Source: Helicoverpa zea (Eukaryota; Arthropoda; Insecta; Lepidoptera; Noctuidae). From it: a stretch of 64,000 nucleotides of DNA. Both the position numbers and the translations under genes were made by a program. The notes under the pieces were generated by a model, which was not told the origin of the DNA, did no database searches, and was given only the letters and a program-made list of their open reading frames with translations. The stretch is from NCBI RefSeq assembly GCF_022581195.2, contig NC_061466.1:6758001-6822000 (forward strand). The letters run 5' to 3'. Positions 33,169-43,344 of this stretch are shown one piece after another (the first letter of the stretch is position 1; every line of letters begins with the position of its first letter).

Positions 33169-36100
33169 ATGTAAAAAGTAGCTGGATTATTATGCTGTTT
33201 GATTGACTGCTCGCAACACTTGGGTTTTGCGAGCAGTCCTAAAGTCCGTCGGGTTTGAACGTCTTTTTAAAAAGTATAACGATTCCTTTGTCCGTACCTG
33301 CATACAAATTCTGCAACAGACTCGCAATCATAGCTTAGACTTAGCCTCTCAAGATACCATAACACACACATATATTCCAGCTTTACAAATTCCCATTCAA
33401 GCCCGATCGTCCTAAGACATACGGACAGGGTGGATCTAAAGCGTAGTGAATGGGCCGGGATTCACTAGATCAATGGGGTTATCCTCAATTTATTGGTCAA
33501 AACGGCCGGGAGGCAGACTCGTGTCAAATTAATCGCTTTCAATATTGCCCATAATTCTAACCTTTATTATGGTGGGACTTCATATTTATACTTAATTAAG
33601 TGGATGAGGGAGTCAGCTTTATTTGGCTTACTTTGAGTGGCGTTGAATGAGTAGGAGTACTTTGATTCAATGAAGAGGAATTAAAAATATTTTTGTATCT
33701 ATACATGGGAAGAACGCGTGCTAGAAACACTGTATGAATGTTCTATGGATCTAAATAGATTGACACATGTAAGTAAATACCATATTTTTTTAAATCTCAA
33801 AATTAGGTCATCCTATACGCGAAACATCACGTAAATCATAAAAAATAAAACGAAATTTTGGGACGCAAATAATGAGATATAACTCCCAAATAACGCTCGC
33901 TTGACTTAGCTTTAATCAACTTTGTGGTTCATTTTAAGTCCGTAAAATGCTTTATTCTTTGGATTTTGCCTTTTCATTGTAATATTGTGACAGATAGAAT
34001 AAGGTAAATTAGTAGATAATTAGATATACAAAAGTACAGTCTTAGTCTTATCACTGTTATATTGTGACTGATATAGTTAGGAAAATTAGTAGTAAACAAA
34101 CGTAAGCTTAACATGAATACAAATAATTATCTATAGAAATATTTTACGTTTGTTTAGTGTCGTAAATCACGACATTACATGCATTTGTACTCACATTTTA
34201 GATATAAACTTGGAATTTATGTACATTCATTCATTTATTTATTCAATAATGTTTTTATAAAGGTTTACAAGGGTTGAGACTTATAGCTTTCTTGTTAAAA
34301 TGACATCGTAATAAAAACCTAGAAGAGAACAGAATTAAAGCATTAAAATCAGTCTCAGTCAGAAAGGAGGACACGCATACTTTGATACGTAACCTCTTTA
34401 TCCGAAATTTTGTAACAAATAATGTGCAATTTCGAGTTCAATAACCAAAATTATAGCCGACCGATATAAAAATATTTTCCTTAACGCGAGAACAAATAAA
34501 CAATCCCTGGAGATGCAATGTAAGCGATTCATCAAGTATTATACACAACTGGCATTATGTTTGCAACGTATAATGAGCGCAAATTAATGGATCGTATGTC
34601 TGTAATTACGTGTTAAAGTATTAACATAGCGGTCGAACAGTGATCGATACACGAAACTGCATGCGGTGACCAACTCAGGATATTCACATTTTAATTCAAG
34701 CGTGTTTCCCGACTGCGGTGCGTTAGTTAACAAATATTTGCATCACACATAAACCCACGTTAATTACACGTATTTGTCCAGTAAACATAGCGTTTGTGTT
34801 TATTTAACTATTTTGGGAAGTTCATTAAACTTTACAAAAAATAGCTTGCACAACACAAAAATGATGTCTGATGAAGCAGATTGACGAATAAATTAACATT
34901 CTTCTAATTAATTGATATTCCGTAGGGATGGCATAATTAATCTACTTTTACAAAAGAAATCTTTACAATTTATTTAACGAATTTGTCGTCTCCTCTGGGG
35001 GCGCTTAATCTGTGGCGATTTGAAGAGCGCCCAACGTTTCCCGGTGACCCCGGCCAGCCCCTCTAAGATAAATGCACCTATCATTAGTTATTCAACCTAA
35101 AGATATTATACTAGCGCCGAGTGATTATGGACGTAATATTTCGTCGCTGATCCTAATATTTATTAGAAGAATTTTCGCAAAATATTATGAGAAAGAACAA
35201 AATTTTACTCGTTTCATTAAAATGATTTATTGTCAGCTACAGTGTGTAGCGTGGGTTAATAATTGTGCACAATTAATTTATATTTCAGTTCTTATTAAAT
35301 ATTAAGGACACTCCACGGGTATGGTACTTCGTCCTGTCTAAGGGGCACTATAGACACTGCTCATTAATTTTAACTTGACGACTTTTGAGAAATCTGTAGG
35401 TGGTAAGACTTTTGCACCAGTTTGGCCTTTTGCGGATATAATAATTGATTATTTAAAAAGGTACAAATGCAACTATTGCATTGATTACTCAAGTATTTTG
35501 CTCAACCAACACAATATCTTTGAACACGAAACTGAAGAAAACTCAAACCTGGCATAAACGCCACTTCTTATAGCAGTGAGTTGGTGGGCGCAGTAAACAT
35601 TGCGTCAACGTCCCGTAATGTCATGTTTGTAGTCGGCAAGACTTGGCAATTTGCATAATATCTCACCTACCTCCGGCCCAAATTTGTAATTCAATTAAGC
35701 TGGTGCCCGAGCACATAGTTTATCAAGATTATGGACATTTGTCTTTCATTATAACATGATTTCGGGGAAAAAATGGTCTACTTCATAAATTTCGAGCCGA
35801 CCCCCTGCCAAAGTGGTAGTTTCGGCGGGAGGTCTTGTGAAATACAAAACCTGCTCTTAACTCCCGGCTGGCGTGTGTACAATATTGGATTTTTCTTAAC
35901 AACTAAATAGTCTTTATAATGAAGAATTCTTCGGAGTTTTCACGAAACATTTTCAGACATTGTCTTTCCAGTTATGTCACAATATTATACAAAAATATTT
36001 ACAGAATAAGCGCTGACCTTTAAAGAGTAGGAATTCCGTAACCAAAGATAACTAGAATTCTCGAAACAATAATATAAATGTTAATAAATATTTACATTTA

Positions 36101-38200
36101 CATTTATTCAGATTTATGTTTATGTTGCCTTTGATAACAGCGGGAAAGTCGTGTTATAATTCCGGAAAAACACGGATAGAACCAAGTTTACGACTTACAA
36201 CGATAATAATGAATTATGTTCCCGTCAAAATTAACTTGGTAACCGCACACAAAGCGGTGGCAGTAAGTACGTTATATACTTATAGTAGAATTAGCGTGTT
36301 GTCGTGGGCCACACAAAGGTTGGCAAACGCCTTGGGCACTTAATAACATGAAGCATAGTGATGTCCCAATTAACCAGGTAAGTACGCACTTTACATGTGA
36401 CCCTAAGTTCGGATAGCACATTCAAATATGTAATACAAACAGAGTTCTAATTTACTGGAACAACATTTCAAACATTCATATGTGAATAAGGTGTGATTAA
36501 TGTTAATTGGTATGTTACATGTGTTAAGTTTACAGTAGGCTTTCTAGGTAGTTCTTGGTATTTCAGTGGGAAGATTAGTGATAGAATGATGAAGATTATC
36601 ATGCGTTTTAAATTAGGTTTTTTTATAAAGTTTAGTTAGAGTTTCAATATTAAGACTATGAAATAATTAGTGATATACATATGTATATAATTAGTGATAT
36701 GATAGAAATTACCTAATGATGTTCATTTCCGACACTTTATTTAAATACCTAATGATCTTACATGATAAGTATGTATATTAGTCATTATTAATACAATATA
36801 TGTAGGTACATATATAAAATGTGTAACACTTAGTTTGTCCTAATGTCCCTGTGGAGCCGGCCATTACATCTGTTACAAGCGAACGGAGTGTTCGATAGAT
36901 GTTGTAGGCAGAGTAACATGCGTTGTAATATGACAAGTCAAGGGTGACACATCTTGTATGTTTTTATTGATATATTTTATGGAAGATTCACTGTTACAAT
37001 GGCTTGCTTGAGGTAAGATTACTAGATACATAAGTTATTTAGAAAGAACCGTGGATCAGAAGAGATATTTAGAAAGAACGGAGATACTATGCTTCACTGG
37101 GTGCCTGAATGTTGCAAGTGGAATGTGACCATTATTTGTCATATCGTGGTATTTTTGTACAAAGTACTGTCTGTATTTTATCTAAACTGCCATTTGGCAT
37201 TCAACCTCAATTTAAGGTTAAAAGTCAGATCGCAATATTTAGGTAAAACTTTACAGTTTTAGTTTGATATAATTAGATGCCATCTCAAAATACAATCAAT
37301 AAAAATAACCTAGAAAAGCTAATTTATAAACACAGCATTAAAACTGCCGCAACAGCTGAACGCTGTCAAGTATTTTTATTCTTCCAATTTGGCCTTTCAC
37401 ACACGAGCCAAATCATGAATTATTCAACGCTGTTGCATGTTTTAAGCAGAGAAAAAGTTTTTTAATACGAGCATCCGTTCCCGCCTCGTGTCAAACTTTC
37501 ATAATGTGCCCCAAATGATGTTAATTAATAACTGACTTTGCTTGGAGTAATCCCTCACAGCTGCGAATATTTTGGAATGCTAAAACGTTTTTTGTTAAGA
37601 CGCTAGTACAATTTTATGTCTTATTTGTAGATGTAATTACCAGGCTAGGCTAGGCATTAAGGCGACGATTATAGTCGGTCCAACAAATGGAGCTGTAGTA
37701 GTCGGTTTGGGAGACATTACATGGACAAACGTAATGTGTTTAGGACTAGACCAAAGGAGTCTTAATAAGGTGTTAAGCCTATTCAGGTTTATTTAGCTGT
37801 TTGTAAGTCGGCTTTTTAGTTTAGATAATCTTTTTGAATGCTTGGATAATCTGCATCACTTGAGCTGTAGGTGCACTAAAAAGCCAAATATAAATGCTAC
37901 CTACCTATATAAATTATCTTAATATGATCGATTGTGACTATCATTTGAATCAACATTACACATTATCAGCATCACAGTTTTCTCAGTTCCACTGGATTTT
38001 GTCAGCAAAAAATGTCTCCCGATCAATATCTGAGACGAAAAGCCCGTCGGACATTAAATGATGAGGTGTTAATTACTGCAGCCCTCTTCTCAAGTTCCAA
38101 CAAAAAATGTTTCAGAAGCAACCTTCTTTAATTATATCCACATAGAAAATCGTTTGTCAAGGATCTTCAGTTGCTGGGGTCAAATCGTGTAATTTATACT
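33169..38200. other. Gene-free spacer
   Basis: No coding signal. GC-richer islands occur at 33420-33570, 34985-35070 and 35790-35880; the one at 34985-35070 stands out most from its AT-rich surroundings. They may be host regulatory islands or old repeat remnants. Confidence 0.4.
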
Positions 38201-38202
38201 AC

Positions 38203-38270
38203 ATGCACACACACATACATGCATACACACATACATAAACACACACCCACACACACAGACACACACACGG
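38203..38270. repeat. CA/ACATACA microsatellite
   Basis: Imperfect ACACACAC and ACATACA runs with no flanking gene. Confidence 0.85.
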
Positions 38271-39569
38271 CGACTTTTACACATTTATTAGGTTTTATTT
38301 TTAATACGAATATATTTGGGGCATGTAACACTTTTTGTAATAGGATTTATGAATATACTAAAATTGGCTTCAGCTCTAAATACGTACGATTAATGAATAT
38401 ATTTTAGTGTGTAAAATTTATATTATTTCGTATGAGCTTAACGGAGATAAGATAGAAATAAAAATATTTTTTTTGCGTATGTTGGTTGGCGATATACTAT
38501 TATAAAGTGTTAAAGGTGCGAACATATGTACTAACATATTTTTATTATTTCAGTTTGAAATTACGATTGTTATATAAAATGATTCTAATTAGAAAACGAA
38601 GACTTTTCTTGCTTTCGTGACAGCTACACCGTAGCAAGCGTAGCATCTACATTATTACGTCTTGCTACGTCGTAGAACTTTGTTCAAACGTATGCACCGG
38701 GCACTAACTACGTAGAACCAAGTTTAGTTAAAGGAACTTACCGCCTTTTCGCTTGTTAAGGAACAAAATGACAAATTAGTCTGTGTGAGTACGTACGTAA
38801 CATATGGCTGCATCATAAACCGGTCGTGCCCTGCTCAGGTCAGGCAGTGCTCATTAAGAACTGGAGCCTAATGATGCGCTCGCTTGTTAGCCGTCTTGTC
38901 GTAGCGCCTCGTGCACAAAAAAACGGTCAAGTACGAGCCGGTCATCGTGTAATTAGTGACTTGTATCCCCCCTTCATATCAGATTGGAGAGCTACGAAAG
39001 AAGGGCGGTAATGCTTTTGTGACGTGTCGGGCCCTTTTTTAGGTGGTGTGAAGTGTATGATACGTGTCATTCGAAAATGTTTTGTTTCGTTACGCAAAGG
39101 ATTAGAAGAAGTTAATTTGGAACTTAAATAAAATGAACATAATGTTTCATTATGTTTAAGTGAAAATAGCTTACAACGTATTTAATTTTCTTATAAAAAA
39201 CTCATTGAATGTTTTAAATAAAACGTAACGAATTTCAGTGTGCAATTATTGAAATACCTCTAGCATATTGCTAAAACAGAAAAAAAAACCTGTTATTCTC
39301 TATTCTCGCTGTCGAAACCTTTTCAATATGGCTGCCAACTTAAACGGTATAGTAATGAAAACAAAACCTAAACGTATTTCACGAGTTTGGACACGTATTA
39401 AAAAATAACAGCATGAGCATAACATTTTGTTCATATTTACGAAATGCGAGTGTGTAAGCAATTGTATCGTCATTACGATAAATCATTTATTTTCGCTTCC
39501 ATTTTCCTTTTATTTCTGTTACGTTTGTTCGCGAAATATATTTAAAGGAGTTGCGTGAAGTATTAGAGT
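38271..39569. other. Spacer
   Basis: CGTAGCA/CTACGTCGTAG words cluster at 38620-38725; otherwise nothing is recognised. Confidence 0.35.
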
Positions 39570-40055
39570 ACCTGCACACTGCATACTAAACAATCGACCG
39601 ACAGTTGGCCCGATGGTTGGTAAAAAGATTTTATAAAAAATCGTGAATTCGGTTAGTTTTTAGTCGGCCTGATACCAACCAAATCTTATCCTCCGAGCCT
39701 TTTTTCCCAACTATGTTGGGGTCGGCTTCCAGTCTAACCGAATGTAGCTGGGTACCAGTGCTTTACAAGGAGCGAATGCCCTATCTGACCGCCTCAACCC
39801 AGTCACCCGGGTAACCCGATACCCCTTGGTTAGACTGGTGTCAGACTTACTTACTTCTGACTACACGTAACTTTTACGTACTATGACACGTTACTATGAC
39901 AACCGGGACCTACAGTTTAACGTGCCATCCGAAAACTTGATACCAACCAAATACCTGATCATTTTTTGTGTACTGCATTCATTACTGTTCATTTACATAC
40001 TGATTTATAAGCCTGAACAAACTGTCGGCCGACTAAAAGTTTGAAGTCTGTCAGT
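39570..40055 (+). repeat. MITE-like family, copy B, interrupted by a SINE
   Basis: Starts GCACACTGCATACTAAAC with ATCGACCGACAGTT and ends AAACTGTCGGCCGACTAAAAG, so the ends are imperfect inverted repeats (CCGACAGTT against AACTGTCGG). Internal ATACCTGAT...TTTATAAGCCTGAACAAACT parallels copy C. The sequence is continuous once the SINE at 39685-39937 and one duplicated target copy are removed. Confidence 0.6.
39670..39952 (-). mobile_element. 5'-truncated SINE with 15-bp target duplication, nested in the MITE
   Basis: TGATACCAACCAAAT is repeated exactly at 39670-39684 and 39938-39952. The 253-base insert shares the body of the SINE at 26916-27281 in the same orientation, including CCTTGGTTAGACTGGT and GGGACCTACAGTTTAACGTG. 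It lacks the tRNA-like head, so it cannot be transcribed from its own promoter. Truncation at the 5' side is typical of LINE-driven integration. Confidence 0.88.
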
Positions 40056-41749
40056 ACTCTTATTGTGTTGTACAAAACATGGTGTTCAAGGAAGGTACAC
40101 TTCGAGTACAATGTTTACTTCGGTAAAGGGACGCGCCCTTTGATGGCTTCTGCAATTGTATTGTGTATACAATGTCTATTTATGTAGGCTTCATATGAGC
40201 ACTGTTACCTTAATGTTGTATTCAAGTTTGAACACGTATGGTCTATTAACTCAACTCAAGAAAGCGTAGTTCAGAAATGTAGAAGAGAAACCAATTGTGA
40301 CTGAGATTATTTTAAATCTGGTTAGTGGACAAATTTTTTTTTTTTGTGGGTTTAAAAAAATAACACAAGAGGTAATTTCATGCGATTTTTTTCTTCCAAA
40401 ATTAATAAAGTTTTTTAAGAACCTACACCTGACCAAGATCATCATTTTAATATACTTAAGCTGACAACGAAACGAAACTCAAATTAATTGCCAAGAACCT
40501 AGCAATAAATGAGAATTGAAGAAGTAGAATGCTATTAGGCTAATACAGCAGAAATCCGTATTTGGGCCGCAATGGGCCATTTAGCCAGCGCTGGCTTTAC
40601 AAAACATTGCTTCGTAAGCCGCAGCCAGAATAACGTTTATTAGGAAAAATGTGTTTACTCAGTAACGCATGCTTATTTAAATACGCGCCATGACGATTAC
40701 TGTGCGCCTTTACTTAGATTTGCGCGTTGTTTGTAAGGTGGCGTGGGCCTGCTGGATTTAGGTACTACCAGGTGTGTGTAGGTTTTTTAATACAAAGTAT
40801 GTTCGATTATTATTTGTGTGCGAAGTTGTTTATTGTATTACACTAGATCAAGGTTTTGATAGGTCTACATATGTGGTCTCTTAGCAAAATTCTTATATAG
40901 GCGAAGGTACTTAAGTACGTAACACAAGTAAGAAATCGACAGGCAACACTGGTGGCCGGTTGTCAAAAACATATGTCTTAGATTTTATTTTAAAATTAAA
41001 TAGTTTTAGTGCTTTAATTATTGTAATTGACCTTAGATTCAGTACATTTAGTGATTAGATATAAGGACAAATGTTTGTGAGTGATTTCGGTGCGAAACAA
41101 CGATAGAAATCAATCGGAAAGCCAGTTAGGCTGTCATCCCAACGGCGAATTTTGAAAGTGTTCGAGATAAACGTAAAACCCGGGGAGTATTTGCTTATTT
41201 ACTATGTGTTAGATACCCAGTCCCCTCATTTATCAATTTTGTATACGCTGCACATTGATAAATGACCACATCTGCTATCTAAATAATTCATATTAATTCA
41301 TATGTTAAAAGTTTAATTGTCTATACTAAACAAGATCAGCTGTATTTTGTGGTCATTGTGAGATTATATTTCAAATCCAGTGAAAGATTCTTTTCAGAAA
41401 GTTATTTCAAATACAATTTATTGAACAATTGAACAATACATTCAATTTCAACTGATATTAAGAAAAAAAAATATACCCTCAACAACTTTTTATTTTCATT
41501 ATTATATATTTTTTTTATTTTTCTCTTTTCTTAAAACATAATTAACTTGCTTCATAATCCAACAATACAGAGTACTCTTGTCCATATAATTATCTTTAGC
41601 ATCTTTTACTCTGTATTAAGTATTAAATCATTAAACAATTATCCTCTAGTCTTTTGTTTCTAAACCTAACTTTACTTTTAACCTCCTTCGTTCTTTCACT
41701 TAGCTATTTCTTCTCACATTCCAGGGTGCCTCAGGGTTAACTTTTCATC
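40056..41749. other. Spacer and possible 5' region of the CR1-type LINE
   Basis: The 5' boundary of the LINE is not visible. From about 41480 the sequence becomes T-rich, then GC-richer towards the ORF1 start. A 12-bp inverted pair (41226-41237 and 41254-41265, TCATTTATCAAT) may form a hairpin. No genes. Confidence 0.35.
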
Positions 41750-43318
41750 ATGATAACCCGTAGAGCTGCATTCTTTGAGGAAAAGTTGAGGGATACATTG
41801 AAAGAGTTGGAAACCAGCAAAGATCTGTGCAAACAGCTGTTACAAGAACGGGATGACAGCGAAGTAGAAGTTAAGGTCATTGTAGACAAGAACACTGAAC
41901 TTAAGAACCAGTTAGCTGAACTACATATAGAACATATGGATATACTTGACCAAAATCAACATCTGAGTCGACTAGTGTCTAACATGCAAGAGTGCAGCGA
42001 CACACATGAACTGGCTTTAAGAAGGATCTCTGAGCTTGAACATGAGCTAAGCAGAGCCCACAACACTATCACACAGTTGGAGTCTGCAAAGTCCAGTGAG
42101 CGGTCTGCGAACACCTGCAGCCTGTTCGATGAGCTTGTTGGTAGTGCATCCGGTTCTTATAGTAATCAGCCTATGATAACAATTGACTTGACCAACGATA
42201 CTCTAATTAAGAATAAAATCACATGTAATACACACAACAAAATTAAAAAATATTTAAAAATGAGTAAGGTTGTTAAAAAACTTAAGAAAACTTTGAGAAA
42301 GTACACAGTTTTTAAATCAAATAATATATTAAGAAGAAAGAACATTAATTTAGTTAAAGACTTAAATAGTTATGAACATCAATTGGACATTTGTAGGACC
42401 TTGTATGACAGTGACATCCAACGTTTGCAGGAAGAACTTTGTATTAAAGAAAATTCCATTAAGGACATTTTCCATAAGTATGAAGCTTCACAGCAGGACT
42501 TGACAAAGCGTTTGCAGGAGGCCTGTGAGCTGGTTGATTTAGTCATACATAATGCAGAGAAATATGACTTGCTTACAAATATCTCTTGTAACTGTTCTTG
42601 CCTCCCAACATCTGAGGCCCACCGTGTGACACCCACAAAAGTGTCACAGTGTGTGCCACCCTCACAAGAGCCCCAGTCTGTCACAACCCTGGCCACTCAA
42701 TGTGAAGAATCTTCTGACAAGGTTACAAGTGTGAGTGATAGCAGTAATAGCAATATAACATATATTTTTTCAGATAAGTTTGGTCAAGGCATTGGTAGTA
42801 TTTTCAATCAGTGTTCGCAGCAATATGTTTTAAATCACTGTGTACCTGGTGCCAGTTTTAGTCACTTAGTTCAAAACATTAAGTTGTCTAAGCTTATCCC
42901 AGGTTCAACTGTTATATTAATTTATGGTGATAGCTTAGCAGTAACTAAAAAAGACATATTAGACTATGTAAATTTGATAGTAAATTTAAATGAAATTAAT
43001 TTCATATTATGTGCACTACCTTATTCTTATAGGTTATCGACTGAACAAAGTAGGCACACATTTGATTTGAATATGCTCCTTTATAATAGGACTTTACAAC
43101 TAGTTAACGCCATTTTATATTTTGACATAAACGAGTATATCTTTGATTTTAAATTGACAGAGTACTCAATGTATTTACCAGCTAGGTGTAGGAGACTCAT
43201 TGCTAATCTTTTAGCATATATTATACAATCTGACACAGGTATGTCTAATGTATCTAAGGATATTGTTAGTAGTAATACTAACATAATTATTGATTCGCCC
43301 AGTAGTTTAAACTATTAG
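41750..43318 (+). CDS. LINE ORF1 protein: coiled coil, basic segment, SGNH-like C-terminal domain
   Basis: 522 residues. A long heptad-rich coiled coil covers about 1-115, with many Glu/Leu/Lys (for example LRDTLKELETSKD). A Lys/Arg-rich segment follows at about 160-205 (KKLKKTLRKYTVF) and could bind RNA. A second coiled coil lies at about 205-270, then a small Cys cluster (CNCSC). The C-terminal part (about 336-500) has the layout of the esterase-like domain known from CR1-group ORF1 proteins: ITYIFSDKFGQGIG at the nucleophile block, a NHCVPGASF segment, and LIYGDSLAVTKKDI. The expected GDS motif reads SDK, so the catalytic serine seems to be lost. It presumably packages the element RNA as a ribonucleoprotein. 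The SGNH assignment is by pattern and only moderately sure. Confidence 0.75.
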   Translation: MITRRAAFFEEKLRDTLKELETSKDLCKQLLQERDDSEVEVKVIVDKNTELKNQLAELHIEHMDILDQNQHLSRLVSNMQECSDTHELALRRISELEHELSRAHNTITQLESAKSSERSANTCSLFDELVGSASGSYSNQPMITIDLTNDTLIKNKITCNTHNKIKKYLKMSKVVKKLKKTLRKYTVFKSNNILRRKNINLVKDLNSYEHQLDICRTLYDSDIQRLQEELCIKENSIKDIFHKYEASQQDLTKRLQEACELVDLVIHNAEKYDLLTNISCNCSCLPTSEAHRVTPTKVSQCVPPSQEPQSVTTLATQCEESSDKVTSVSDSSNSNITYIFSDKFGQGIGSIFNQCSQQYVLNHCVPGASFSHLVQNIKLSKLIPGSTVILIYGDSLAVTKKDILDYVNLIVNLNEINFILCALPYSYRLSTEQSRHTFDLNMLLYNRTLQLVNAILYFDINEYIFDFKLTEYSMYLPARCRRLIANLLAYIIQSDTGMSNVSKDIVSSNTNIIIDSPSSLNY

Positions 43319-43344
43319 GCGCGACAAAGGATGGGCCTCATTTA

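Noticed and set aside
38203..38270. CRISPR-like or telomeric array
   Set aside because: Simple CA/ACATACA microsatellite without regular spacers; no TTAGG runs.
41226..41265. 12-bp stem hairpin (TCATTTATCAAT) upstream of the LINE
   Set aside because: AT-rich short stems are common by chance; no repeat or element boundary coincides with it.
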